A DNA stretch of 64,000 nt from Palaemon carinicauda (Eukaryota; Arthropoda; Malacostraca; Decapoda; Palaemonidae): assembly GCF_036898095.1 (NCBI RefSeq), contig NC_090767.1, positions 25,256,570 through 25,320,569 on the forward strand, in the 5' to 3' direction. Both the position numbers and the translations under genes were made by a program. Below, in pieces: positions 1 through 10,050 of the stretch; positions within the stretch are counted from its first letter, which is position 1; every line of letters starts with the position of its first letter. The notes beneath the pieces are model-generated. The model made no database searches and had not been told where the DNA came from. It worked only from the letters and a program-made list of their open reading frames with translations.

Positions 1-368
1 GAGTAGTAGAAAAAATTTCTGTTAATTTGTTCTATTACCCCTAGGTCTAGTAATCTGTTACATTTTCTCTCTAGTATTATTCTCTTGCTAGAAGGATAAT
101 ATCTATCAACCCCTAATCTTTTCAAAGTCTTTTGAGCCTTATTTTTATTGATAAATGGGAGTCTCACACCCTTCCTGATCAAATTGCATGCAAAAGAAGA
201 ATTTGGGAGTTTTTGCCAATTTTTTAATTTATTTGTCAATGACCTACCTATCCCACTTACTGGAGGGGCGTGAAAGGTTTCCTTGGAGCTAGAGGCTTCT
301 GTAGGGAAATTTAACTCTTCCAATATCATTGAATTGTTAGTGGGTACATTTGCCAAATTTTTATCTTT
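1..368 (-). pseudogene. YR-type retrotransposon pol, start of reverse transcriptase (far side of RTE insertion)
   Basis: Read on the minus strand from 368 to 1 this is an uninterrupted frame. It holds a spacer followed by the typical RT entry of DIRS/Ngaro-like elements: a W-containing block (NKLKNWQKLP, near 235-206), then a G-V-R-L-P-F block (170-153), then LLDLGVIEQI close to the left edge. It is the direct in-frame continuation of the gag reading frame at 4754-3828, from which it is separated only by the inserted RTE element. The conserved catalytic RT motifs lie outside the window. Assignment to YR retrotransposons is inferred from the RT entry pattern and the gag-like upstream part. I cannot exclude a related reverse-transcribing family. 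Confidence 0.6.
361..368. repeat. Target site duplication, left copy
   Basis: ttatcttt here is identical to 3828-3835 on the other side of the RTE element. Removing one copy plus the element restores a continuous minus-strand reading frame, which supports these limits. Confidence 0.75.
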
Positions 369-525
369 ACTGTGTAGCTCCAGGTTATTTTCATCTTGCC
401 CCCTGTGGCCGCGGGGGCATAAAACAATTAGAATAGCGCCAACGTTATCCCTGCGTGTCGTAAGAGGCGACTAAAAGGGACGGGACGAGGGGGCTGGGAA
501 CCCCCTCTCCTGTATAGAAAATCCT

Positions 526-1086
526 TTGAGACAGCAACAAAGAGATGGAGCTGGGGGGAGAGTGACTGCTCCCCGCACTCTAGTTTTGGGGTGTTTGAAT
601 GTGCGTGGATGTAGTACGATAGAGAGTAAAAGATGTGAGATTGGAAGTATGTTTAGAAGTAGAAGAATGGATGTATTGGCCTTGTGTGAGACAAAGATGA
701 AAGGAAAGGGTGAAGTGATGTTTGGTGAAATGTCTGGTAGAGTGTCTGGGATTGAAAGGGGAAGAGCGAGAGAGGGTGTGGCTTTATTGTTGAGTGAATG
801 GATGACAGGTAAAGTAGTGGAATGGAAGGAGATATCATCTAGGTTAATGTGGGTAAGGGTTAGGTTGGGTAGGGAATGTTGGGCGTTTGTCAGTGCGTAT
901 GGGCCAGGTAGTGAGAAAAGTGAAGAAGAGCGGAATGAGTTCTGGAATGAATTAACTAGGTGTGTAGAAGGACTGGGTAGAAGGAATTATGTAGTTGTTA
1001 TGGGTGACTCAAATGCTAGAGTGGGTGCTGGAGAGGTAGAAGGTGTCATTGGGAAATATGGCGTACCAGGTGAAAATGAGTGGTGA
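526..1086 (+). pseudogene. RTE endonuclease domain (N-terminal part of the LINE ORF)
   Basis: This is an endonuclease/exonuclease/phosphatase fold that nicks target DNA for target-primed reverse transcription. The open frame contains LGCLNVRG (the N-terminal catalytic Asn region), LALCETKMKG (catalytic Glu), a SAYGPG block and VVMGDSNARVG (Asp/Asn pair). It ends at TGA 1084-1086, but the protein continues in the next frame (reading on from about 1082), so this copy has a one-base insertion or two-base deletion there. No in-frame ATG occurs before residue 42. The true start is therefore uncertain, and a non-AUG start or a lost start codon is possible. Confidence 0.8.
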
Positions 1087-3520
1087 GAGACTGGTAGATA
1101 TGTGTGTTGAACAAGAGATGGTAATAAGTGCTAGCTTTTTTAAAAAGAAAGATAAAAATAAGTATACATGGGTAAGAGTGGCAAATGGAAGAGTAGTAGA
1201 AAGGGCATTAATGGATTATGTGTTGATAACGAAAAGAATGTTTGGAAGATTGAAAGACGTGCACGTGTTTAGGGGTATGGCTAACGGTATGTCTGATCAT
1301 TTTTTGGTGGAAGGAAAATTAGTTGTAGCAAAAGAGTGGGGGAATAGAGTAGGTGGATGTAAAAGGGAGCTAGTGAGGGTTGAAGAGCTAATAAAACCGG
1401 GGGTAAAAAGTAAATATCAGGAAAGGTTGAAAATGGCATATGACGAGGTGAGAGTAAGAGAAACTGGTAATTTAGAGGAGGAGTGGAAGTTAGCAAAAGA
1501 AAATTTTGTTGGGATTGCAAGTGATGTATGTGGCAAGAAGGTTGTTGGAGGCAGCATGAGGAAGGGCAGTGAATGGTGGAATGAAGGAGTGAAGGTAAAA
1601 GTGGAAGAGAAAAAGAGGGCTTTTGAAGAATGGCTGCAGAGTAATAGTATAGAGAAGTATGAAAAATATAGAGAGCAAAAGGTGGAAGTAAAGCGCAAGG
1701 TACGTGAGGCAAAGAGGGCAGCTGACCTGAGGTGGGGTCAGGGACTGGGTCAGTCATATGAAGAGAATAAGAAGAAGTTTTGGAAAGAAGTGAAGAGAGT
1801 AAGGAAGGCCGGCGCAAGAATTGAAGAGACAGTGAAAGATGGAAATGGAAGGTTGTTAAAAGGAGAGGAGGCAAGGAAAAGGTGGGCGGAATATTTTGAA
1901 AGTTTGCTGAATGTTGAGGATGATAGGGAGGCAGATATAATTGCGGTTCCAGGTGTTGAGGTGCCAGTGATGGGAGATGAGAATGAGAGAGAGATTACAA
2001 TAGAGGAAGTGAGGAGAGCACTAGATGAAACGAGAGTAGGAAAAGCATCGGGTATGGATGGTGTGAAAGCTGAGATGTTGAAGGAAGGGGGTGTGACTGT
2101 ACTTGAATGGTTGGTGAGATTGTTTAATGTGTGTTTTGTGTTGTCAATGGTACCAGTAGATTGGGTCTGTGCTTGTATTGTACCACTATATAAGGGTAAG
2201 GGAGATGTGCATGAGTGTTGTAATTCAAGAGGTATTAGTTTGTTAAGTGTAGTTGGAAAAGTGTATGGTAGAATACTGATTAATAGGATTAAGGATAAAA
2301 CAGAGAATGCAATCTTGGAAGTACAGGGTGGTTTTAGAAGAGGTAGGGGTTGTATGAATCAGATTTTTACAGTTAGGCAGATATGCGAGAAATATTTAGC
2401 AAAAGGTAAGGAGGTGTATGTTGCGTTTATGGATCTGGAGAAAGCATATGATAGAGTTGATAGGGAAGCAATGTGGAATGTGATGAGGTTATATGGAGTT
2501 GGTGGAAGGTTGTTGCAAGCAGTGAAAAGTTTCTACACAGGTAGTAAAGCATGTGTTAGAATAGGAAATGAGGTGAGCGATTGGTTTCCGGTGAGAGTGG
2601 GGCTGAGACAGGGATGTGTGATGTCGCCGTGGTTGTTTAACTTGTATGTTGATGGAGTGGTGAGAGAGGTGAATGCCAGAGTGCTTGGACGAGGATTAAA
2701 ACTGGTAGGCGAGAATGATCATGAATGGGAGGTAAATCAATTGTTGTTTGCGGATGATACTGTACTGGTAGCTGACACAGAAGAGAAGCTTGACCGACTA
2801 GTGACAGAATTTGGAAGGGTGTGTGAGAGAAGGAAGTTGAGAGTTAATGTGGGTAAGAGTAAGGTTATGAGATGTACGAGAAGGGAAGGTGGTGCAAGGT
2901 TGAATGTCATGTTGAATGGAGAGTTACTTGAGGAGGTGGAGCAGTTTAAGTACTTGGGGTCTGTTGTTGCAGCGAATGGTGGAGTGGAAGCAGATGTACG
3001 TCAGAGAGTGAATGAAGGTTGCAAAGTGTTGGGGGCAGTTAAGGGAGTAGTAAAAAATAGAGGATTGGGCATGAATGTAAAGAGAGTTCTATATGAGAAA
3101 GTGATTGTACCAACTGTGATGTATGGATCGGAGTTGTGGGGAATGAAAGTGATGGAGAGACAGAAATTGAATGTGTTTGAGATGAAGTGTCTGAGGAGTA
3201 TGGCTGGTGTATCTCGAGTAGATAGGGTTAGGAACGAAGTGGTGAGGGTGAGAACGGGTGTAAGAAATGAGTTAGCGGCTAGAGTGGATATGAATGTGTT
3301 GAGGTGGTTTGGCCATGTGGAGAGAATGGAAAATGGCTGTCTGCTAAAGAAGGTGATGAATGCAAGAGTTGATGGGAGAAGTACAAGAGGAAGGCCAAGG
3401 TTTGGGTGGATGGATGGTGTGAAGAAAGCTCTGGGTGATAGGAGGATAGATGTGAGAGAGGCAAGAGAGCGTGCTAGAAATAGGAATGAATGGCGAGCGA
3501 TTGTGACGCAGTTCCGGTAG
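1043..3520 (+). CDS. RTE reverse transcriptase region (continuation after frameshift)
   Basis: The meaningful part starts about 1082 (SGERLVDMCVEQ) with the end of the endonuclease, including a SDHFLVEGKL block. RT motifs follow: GMDGVKAEML, PLYKGKGD, FMDLEKAYDRVD, GLRQGCVMSPWLFN, and the catalytic LFADD at about 2745-2759. A C-terminal WFGHVERM / RGRPRFGWMDGV segment ends the protein at 3520. There is no RNase H. The 2.4-kb frame has no internal stop, unlike the degraded elements around it, which suggests recent insertion. The first 40 bases belong to the other frame. Confidence 0.85.
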   Translation: MSLGNMAYQVKMSGERLVDMCVEQEMVISASFFKKKDKNKYTWVRVANGRVVERALMDYVLITKRMFGRLKDVHVFRGMANGMSDHFLVEGKLVVAKEWGNRVGGCKRELVRVEELIKPGVKSKYQERLKMAYDEVRVRETGNLEEEWKLAKENFVGIASDVCGKKVVGGSMRKGSEWWNEGVKVKVEEKKRAFEEWLQSNSIEKYEKYREQKVEVKRKVREAKRAADLRWGQGLGQSYEENKKKFWKEVKRVRKAGARIEETVKDGNGRLLKGEEARKRWAEYFESLLNVEDDREADIIAVPGVEVPVMGDENEREITIEEVRRALDETRVGKASGMDGVKAEMLKEGGVTVLEWLVRLFNVCFVLSMVPVDWVCACIVPLYKGKGDVHECCNSRGISLLSVVGKVYGRILINRIKDKTENAILEVQGGFRRGRGCMNQIFTVRQICEKYLAKGKEVYVAFMDLEKAYDRVDREAMWNVMRLYGVGGRLLQAVKSFYTGSKACVRIGNEVSDWFPVRVGLRQGCVMSPWLFNLYVDGVVREVNARVLGRGLKLVGENDHEWEVNQLLFADDTVLVADTEEKLDRLVTEFGRVCERRKLRVNVGKSKVMRCTRREGGARLNVMLNGELLEEVEQFKYLGSVVAANGGVEADVRQRVNEGCKVLGAVKGVVKNRGLGMNVKRVLYEKVIVPTVMYGSELWGMKVMERQKLNVFEMKCLRSMAGVSRVDRVRNEVVRVRTGVRNELAARVDMNVLRWFGHVERMENGCLLKKVMNARVDGRSTRGRPRFGWMDGVKKALGDRRIDVREARERARNRNEWRAIVTQFR

Positions 3521-3827
3521 GCCCTGCTGCTTCCTCCGGTGCCTTAGATGACCGCGGAGGTAGCAGCAGTAGGGGACTCAGCAGTATGAAGCTTCATCTG
3601 TGGTGGAAATGTGGGAGGTTGGGCTGTGGCACCCTAGCAGTACCAGCTGAACTCGGCTGGGTCCCTGGTTAGGCTGGAGGAACGTAGAGAGTAGAGGTCC
3701 CCCTTTTGTTTTGTTTCTTGTTGCTGTCGGCTACCCCCCAAAATTGGGGGAAGTGCCTTTGGTATATGTATATGGTCCGAGCAGGGCTCGATGGTATTAA
3801 GAATTAAAGAATAATTAGTTTTGTTTC
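3521..3827 (+). other. RTE 3' untranslated tail
   Basis: This is the non-coding tail of the LINE. It contains a short G/C palindrome (ccccccaaaattggggg, about 3734-3750) and ends in an AT-rich stretch just before the right target duplication. RTE elements characteristically end in short simple repeats rather than long poly(A). Confidence 0.6.
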
Positions 3828-3835
3828 TTATCTTT
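3828..3835. repeat. Target site duplication, right copy
   Basis: ttatcttt is identical to 361-368. Together the two copies bracket the RTE element. Confidence 0.75.
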
Positions 3836-4754
3836 GACGTCTGAATTAATTGCTGTCTGTCCCCCTGTACTCCTTCCCCCTCTTCGGCCACCTCTCTTGA
3901 TACCTCGCCTGTAGGGATTGAACCTATTCCTGAACCCAAAGCTTCCCCTGAAACATCTGTAAAAGTTAAATTTCCCTCTGGGGTAGCCCTGATGCTTGCC
4001 AAAGTTGAACCTTCCACCTCTAGAGAAAATGTCCCCTCCTCTAAGAAGGGGACCGCCTCGAAAGCACGAAGCAATAGCTTTCCTATGATCATCTGATAAG
4101 ACTCATATATCATTAATTTCAGCTTTAATAATAGCATCTCTGGTATCTAAATTGAGGTTCCTGGGTAAAGTTCTACTTCTGAATGAGCGGATTAAACTTT
4201 TAATTAGATCAATGTGTTTCCTGAAAGGCCCAATTATCACTTTAGTAATGAAATCAATATCGTTAATCTCAGAGGGGTAAGCTAATTGCGCCAGAGCTGC
4301 ATGCCCTTGAAAAGAAGATATAGCCATTTCAATGTTTTCAATATCAAAGTGAAATTTCTTCTTGAAATCTTCATTGAACAACCTGCCACTTGGCCAAAAG
4401 TTCAACTTTGGCAAATTTATCAATTTGAAAAGGTCTGCAAGTTCTTTATTACGATTACAAACAAAGAATTGATCATGAGAATTCTTGTCTCCTTCACTTA
4501 ATGTTAATGCAATTAGGGAGTCATTTAATTGAATTTTCCCATCTCTATGAATGGAGGGCACAGCATTGAAATTGTTAGATATATAAGTAGGAATAGGTTT
4601 GTTAAAGGTAAGTGGGTTAAATTCTTCATAGTCACTACTATCTTCATTATAAGTTGTAAATAATTCTTCATTTGCATTCTCAGGTAAATCTACTTTACGG
4701 CGAGGGCGCTTGGGAGGAGGAGTATTGTCATTCCTTTTTGCAGTCGAACCACCT
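3828..4754 (-). pseudogene. gag-like exon 2 of the interrupted YR-type retrotransposon
   Basis: This minus-strand frame runs from 4754. It begins with a basic patch (PPKRPRRK) and an acidic stretch, and continues with a capsid-like helical region (about 4560-4120). After a single in-frame TGA at 4105-4103 it continues as an RG-rich tail with many RGG/RGR units (about 4050-3860). This is a nucleic-acid-binding layout common in gag proteins of retroelements lacking zinc knuckles. The same frame resumes at 368 beyond the RTE. The shifted frame 4137-3634 is also open but acidic and probably fortuitous, because it runs out into the LINE. The TGA could be a CGA transition. The function as gag is inferred. 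Confidence 0.6.
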
Positions 4755-5547
4755 CTGCAATAGGAATGAAAATCTAGACTCAAATTTGATAATAAAAGTT
4801 TAACTGATGTCTATAACATGGCTCATGAATTTACAAATCAGGTTGGACAGCAGCAGACCTAGAAGGCTGAAGCCAGGCAATCGGGTTCTAGGCTCAAATG
4901 GCCTTCATCGGTTAATTCAGGTCAATCGGCATCCTCTCACTAATATCCCATGCTTAAATCTATATAGCCTCTACGGTAATAATCTTATATTATTTATATG
5001 GCCGATCTGTCAGAAATTCTTAAGACGCAGTTCCTCATGGTAAGGGGTAAACCATTATATCGAGAGGAAACGAGTGTGATATAAAATTCTACCCATTAGC
5101 TGAGGTAGGCGCAATTATACCGCCTTTGACAGTTAAATGTCGACGATAGCATCTCGGTGGGATAGGCGAAAGCAGCGGCTAATAGGTAGCCTAGATTGAC
5201 GTAGTATGTTACACTTAAAATAAGAAAAAGTTAGGCTAGTTAGGCTACTCAGCTCTTTGGAACGAAAGGCAAACCTAGTTAACACCTCACCTTACTGCAT
5301 AAATTACCTTTGGCATATAAATATCTAGCCCTAATAATGTTTAGGCTCACTTTACAAATAGTTCAGGATTATATGATAATGTACTTCGGTCTCGAAATTT
5401 ATCTATTTTCAAACTTTTACGATTATCACTACCGCACGGTCCGTCCGGTTCATTGTTTACCTTTTACTGCTATGCTAGTGACGTCATCAGTCTATATCCG
5501 CTGCTATCCAAGACGTTTTTATATAAAAACAGAATATTAAACCTTAC
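4755..5547 (-). other. Predicted spliceosomal intron (793 nt) in gag-like gene
   Basis: On the minus strand the donor GTAAGG starts at 5547. The acceptor is a pyrimidine-rich tract ending in cctattgcag, with AG at 4756-4755. Exon 1 ends with two bases of a codon and exon 2 supplies the third, giving Gly and keeping the frame (phase 2). Both flanking frames stop immediately if not spliced. I see no gene or clear repeat inside this AT-rich stretch. Confidence 0.55.
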
Positions 5548-5744
5548 CCTTTCTCCACTAGTTTCATTAATGTTTGATTCTGTAATAATAACAATTGAAG
5601 AATTTCACTGTTGGAAGGTTCCTGGCTGGTTACTTCCGTTTTGGGACATCTCTTCTTTTTGGGTTGTGCCGGTAGAATATGGTCATCATCGCTAGTTTCG
5701 CTAAGATTATGAACTTCTGCTGATACTACGACTTTTTGGGACAT
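5548..5744 (-). CDS. Predicted exon 1 of gag-like protein
   Basis: This begins with ATG at 5744-5742 and encodes about 66 residues: MSQKVVVSAEV, an acidic DDD stretch, a basic KKKRCPK patch, and a leucine-rich helix (LLLLQNQTLMKLVEK) that may be a short coiled coil. It ends at a good splice donor. The acidic-then-basic style matches the start of exon 2. There is no similarity I can name. The assignment to the same gene rests on phase compatibility and proximity. Confidence 0.5.
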
Positions 5745-5840
5745 TTTAATTGGTTGATTAAGGCGTTGTCCCTTGTAACAATACTTAGGGGAGGGTTGTA
5801 GTAACGGTAAGGTGTAACAGGTGTTACCTGTGTCCTGTCA

Positions 5841-5880
5841 ACTTCAAATATAACGGTTTAACTTCAAATATGACGGTTTG
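5841..5880. repeat. Two tandem 20-bp units upstream of exon 1
   Basis: acttcaaatataacggttta is followed by acttcaaatatgacggtttg. The pair is bracketed by tcctgtca at 5833-5840 and 5883-5890. It sits about 100-140 bp upstream (minus sense) of the predicted start codon, so it may belong to a leader or promoter region of that element. Confidence 0.7.
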
Positions 5881-5889
5881 GTTCCTGTC

Positions 5890-6725
5890 AACTCTCATGT
5901 CTCTGGTTGCTCCGCCCTGATGGGCGTGGTTTGTGCCCGCTTACGGCTGTCTGGGGGAGGAGCCAGGGGTGTGTCATAGCAAAACCAGTGGGTCTGAAAG
6001 GCTGAAGCCTCTCTCTCTCTAGAACCGAGTGTTCCCATGTCGTTAGCCCGAGAGGAGACTGGAGTGAAGGGAGGGCTGAAGACTTGTGGTGCCATGGACA
6101 AACTGAAGCACATCTTGAACTGCAAGATCCTTCCTTAGAACGAAAATCTCAGAGGCTTCCTTGACCTGGGATGAACTGGGATCTAGAAATAGGCATCCTT
6201 AAGGTCTACCGAGAAGCAGGAAGTCATATCCTGTCAAACAGCGTGAATGACTGTCCTGGGCCTTTTTATCTTGAAAAAGGATTTTAAAATGAACTGGTTC
6301 AAGTCGGAAAGGTCTATGACAAGCCTTCCTCCTCCTGTCAGCTTTTCCGCTTAGAAAATGTTGCTGAAGAATCCTGGAGACCTGTACAAGACTTCTTTGA
6401 TTGCGTTCTTCTCCAGCATCTTGTGAAGATCACCCTGCATGAGGAGACATTTCTCTGATCCCCTCAAATACAATGACGGGGTCATCAGTCTAAGTCAGAG
6501 GAAGGCAATAGTCTGTGAACGGGACGAGATACCATAATCTCAGGACTTCTACCGCCCATGGTTCTGCCAAGTGGAAATGCCACCTTGTCCAATGACTTTG
6601 CAGGTATCCCCCAACAGGTGGTACATTGAGGGAATTGCCATCTCTAATGGGCACCACGCCGGCCTCGAGTCTCGGAAGGGGTGGTCCCTACAGCAAAAGG
6701 ACTGGGAGAAGTTTCCTTGTTTCTT
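5890..6725 (-). pseudogene. DIRS-like reverse transcriptase fragment (copy G)
   Basis: Translating the minus strand in shifting frames gives recognisable DIRS RT blocks: RLVIDLSDLNQF (about 6350-6315), SVDLKDAYF followed by a stop and IPVHPRSRKPLRF (about 6210-6150), then FKMCFSLSMAPQVFSP (about 6118-6070). The same order appears intact in copy B at 21.5-21.9 kb. Several stops and frameshifts make it a relic. It ends abruptly near 5890, before the YLDD catalytic motif, next to the leader of the spliced gag-like gene. Confidence 0.75.
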
Positions 6726-7485
6726 GTGATGAGTAAGGTCATCATCAGCCAGCAGAAAACACAGAGTTGAGGGCTCTGGTGGGGAAGCATGAGCCTTAGG
6801 TGGAGAAGGAGCAGAAAAGGGTCACGTCACTGCTTTCCTGAAGAAGGTACCTTGGCTATTCTTCTCCCACTTCTCAGCTGCTGCACTTGCTTCCAAGTGT
6901 GAAAACAAGGTCGGGTGTTGAGTAATAGACATATTACGTAGGGCTAGCGAGTCTCAATTAGCCACCTGGCGCATGAATTACTCATGACTGCATCACTATG
7001 CTTGTGAATACAGTTGACCCAGAGAAATGTGCACTGGTTAAAAAAAAAAAAAAAAAAAAAAATAACTACCACTCGGGAGAAAATAGTCGAATCTGAGATT
7101 TTCAGAAAATGCAAAATAGGATGCTGTCCATAACCAGTAGTCTAGCCAGTAACAAGCCTGGAAAGATGACATTGAGACCATTTCTAAGTTAGATATCTCA
7201 GCAGCATAAAAAGCAACCGATTGCCAAGTTAAACTGTCCTGAGACACCCATGGTTTCCACGTTGCGATCTCCGGATCGATGGGTTAGGATGTGCACCTTC
7301 CGTAATGTAGTACTTATGTTGACGCAAAAGAGGAGATGGTAGCGGTTTCAATGATCTCACTGCCTTCAGCAAGTGATCAGAGTCAGAAATCTGTTTTAAT
7401 ACTACACATATGTCAAGAGCCTGATGACACAAAGAAAGATTCAGGTTCTGCCTGGAACTCTGAATCTCCAGGAAAAATCTATCTA
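6726..7485 (-). pseudogene. Probable gag C-terminal remnant of copy G
   Basis: This lies between the RT fragment and the gag part of the same old DIRS copy, in the right order on the minus strand. Only weak coding traces are visible (for example a 67-codon open stretch at 7432-7229). A plus-strand run of about 22 A occurs at 7040-7062 and could mark an unrelated retroposed fragment. Identification rests on position, so confidence is low. Confidence 0.35.
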
Positions 7486-7892
7486 CAGTGAACCATCGTT
7501 TATCGCGGTAGATAGGTTCCAGTCGCGGCCGCGATAGGTGAAAATCCGCGAAGTAGTGACACCATATTTACCTATTTATTCAACATGTATATTCAGACTT
7601 TTAAAACCTTCCCTTGTACGTAGTACTGTTAACAAACTACCCTTTAATGTACAGAACACTTAATGCATGTACTACAGTACCCTAAACTAAAACAGGCACA
7701 AATATTAAAGGTGATTTTATATCATGCATTTCCTAAACATGCTAAAAAGCACGATAAAAAATGGCAACCAATGTTTTCTTTACATTTATCTCTGATCATA
7801 ATGAAGAAACAAACTGGAGGTAGAGCTTTGCTTATTACCCAGACATATTTCCCATACTTTTCCCTTAGAACTACATCACATCTTCCTACTTT

Positions 7893-7958
<66 letters not shown>

Positions 7959-8145
7959 ATATATATATACTGTATATATATTTATATGTATACACATATA
8001 CATACCTACATATATACATAAATACATGCATACATATATATATATACATATATATATATTACTGTACATATATGGGTTATGGAAAAAATCCGCGAAGTGG
8101 TGAATCCGCGATGGTCGAACCGCGAAGTAGCGAGTGTTCACTGTA
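7486..8145. mobile_element. Mariner-type non-autonomous DNA transposon (MITE)
   Basis: The ends are inverted: CAGTGAACCATCG at the left and the complement of CAGTGAACACTCG at the right, each adjoining a TA dinucleotide. CAGT termini in a TA duplication are typical of Tc1/mariner elements. Subterminal copies of a ccgcgaagtagtgac-like motif also occur in both halves. The inside encodes no transposase. Its core is a TA/GT microsatellite. It is inserted in the DIRS gag remnant of copy G: similarity between copy G and the related region at 53.33 kb continues on both sides of it. Confidence 0.75.
7896..8075. repeat. (TA)n/(GT)n compound microsatellite
   Basis: About 22 TA units are followed by about 8-9 GT units and then interrupted TATA/CATA repeats. 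The tract lies inside the mariner MITE. Open frames across it on both strands are repeat artefacts. Confidence 0.95.
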
Positions 8146-10050
8146 TACGGGTATACTGTATCTCCCAATTATGAGTTCACGACGAGCCTCCCCTAAGTAC
8201 CTGATTGATCGAATGAGGCTCATGACCTTTATTGAAGAATACTTTCTCACGGACCAGAAGTAGAAACCTCCAAGGGAACAAATACTTGTTCAGAAGGGTC
8301 TACCTCAAGAGGGAACTCTGGAATCTCATCAATGGTGATGGGGGAAGATGCACATTGTAAAGAGATCCCAGGTCTAACTGGTGGAGGTGGAGTATGAGAA
8401 GGCTCCTGCTTATGGAACTGTCAGGAGTTTTTCCAGTTCTTCCACTTCCCCGGAGCATTCTTTCATTCCAGACGCACTTCTGGGGTGGGGGACGAAAAGA
8501 TGGAAGGGAAACATGAGCGTCTAATCCAGGCTACACATTCCAGAGAATTTGGGATAACCTATAGGGGAAAAAAAAAGAAGACACTAAAGATCTCCTCAAA
8601 TGGACTACAGTAAAACAAATATCAAATCTTCCTCAACTTAACCCTCCTTTTCTGAAGTGGAGATGCAAGGATCAGGGCAATGTTGATAAACTTTGAGAAG
8701 CTCCTGAGGAAGCAGAGGTCTTGAACGCTCAATAGTAGCCGATGCTGCGACTGCTGGGCAGGAGGAGCAACGAGGAAATTTAGGATAGGGATCCATGTGT
8801 TGTTTTCTATACAAAGATTTATGCAAGGGGAACCTCCCATAAATGAAGCATCATGTTAACAAATGTTTGAATATTGTCGAGAATATGCAAAAAGGCGAGT
8901 ATCGCCTTCTAATCTAATAGCTGCAGGAGAAAACAAGAGAACAATGATCCACCAGGCTTAGAGCTGGGGATGCACACTGGAAGTGGTGCGTTTATCCAAT
9001 AAACAAACACTGGGGTGAGACGAGCGTTAATCCAGAACGCAAACATTAGGACATGTAGCACATTTTGATGGATTGTAGAATAGCAGACAGGTCTTGGCAG
9101 ATTTGAGAGACAGCAACCGCAGGGATGGATTTTAAGACTGTGGACGCTCTGTCAAGCCCAAGCCGAGTCTCAGTTGGAGCTCTAAATGTGCCATAAAAAG
9201 TGCTCGTTACGTGCCTAATATGACAACATCTTAGGAGAAAAAGCTGATGCAATCTCTCTGTCTGGGGAAGACAGACCCAATTGTCCTTGAGGGGTAAGAG
9301 GCATGCCTGACTTCCCAGAGGGGCGAAGGGAGTACGTTCCCAACAACGGAGATGGAGGAAGTTTAAGCAAGTGCTGAGATGGTTGGCGCACAGTGGCAAG
9401 ATGGTGGGGTGTCTGCTTCGATGTAAATTCAAGCCGAGTGTGCAAAGCGTACAGAAGAGAGATTTCTGAGATGCATTCTGAAAAATCGCACCAAGGATCT
9501 ATGTAGGGAATTAAGAGCTACTCATACAAACCAAGAATGTCTGTAGGTGGTGATGGCGATTAAGGATGATATTCTGTATGTCAACTGGTAGATGGTGAGC
9601 AAAGGATCTAAGACATAAGTAGAATCATCAGACTCATGAGATAGAAAAACGATCACCAGCCTCCATTACTGTATCTTGGGTAAGACCTGATAACAAAGGA
9701 CAGGGAAGGGGATGATCTGGGCTTGAATGACATCTAAACCTCTTACTCTCCCTCAAAGCCGAAGCACCTGATGGAGCCATCCCATTTAGCCTTTTTCTTC
9801 CGTAGACATTGGAACTTCTCCCACTTTGAGGGTGACCACTCCTTACACGCAACACAAGGGGACTCCAATAATCACCTATATCTACGACACGTAGGACATA
9901 AAAGATGAGGATCTACATCAAGGCATCTCATGAACGTAACGCAAGGATGTCCCTCGGTATCAGGATACGTACACACAATACTCACTTGCTTCCCACTTAT
10001 TCTTTAACATAAAAGAGAAAACATTAAACAGGCAAGAAATACTGGAGGTC
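8146..10050 (-). pseudogene. DIRS-like gag, degraded (copy G)
   Basis: The minus strand from about 10010 encodes the N-terminal cysteine-rich block typical of these gags: GHPCVTFM, then DVDPHLLCPTC, then PCVACKEWSPSKWEKF and a basic stretch. The same block occurs at 31.1-30.9 kb and 55.1-54.9 kb. Downstream are serine/proline-rich pieces with stops and frameshifts. The whole 8.15-10.05 kb region matches 53.33-55.14 kb base by base with moderate divergence, indicating a repeat family. The probable role was a nucleic-acid-binding structural protein. It is not functional now. Confidence 0.7.

Larger units (their letters stand above)
369..3827 (+). mobile_element. RTE-like non-LTR retrotransposon (LINE), near full length
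   Basis: This is a 3.46-kb plus-strand element flanked by the 8-bp duplication ttatcttt. It has a GC-rich 5' leader (about 369-525), an apurinic-like endonuclease region, an RT region with a FADD centre, and a short 3' tail without a long poly(A). Having endonuclease plus RT but no RNase H, and a downstream region with an FGHVERM block, fits the RTE group. It lies inside a minus-strand gag-pol and splits it. The coding region is open except for one frameshift near 1080, so the copy is probably young but not intact. Confidence 0.85.

Noticed and set aside
1281..1874. Long minus-strand open frame (197 codons) opposite the RTE RT
   Set aside because: Leucine/serine/proline-rich antisense shadow of a purine-rich coding strand, with no domain and lying wholly within the real RT frame.
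3634..4137. Open minus frame of 167 codons at the end of the gag-like exon
   Set aside because: It is shifted relative to the RG-rich frame that continues across the insertion, and it runs into the RTE tail. It is probably a fortuitous frame in GGN/CGN-rich sequence.
7663..8263. Open frames of 106-148 codons on both strands rich in Tyr/Ile/Val/Cys
   Set aside because: They are translations of the TA/GT microsatellite inside the mariner MITE.
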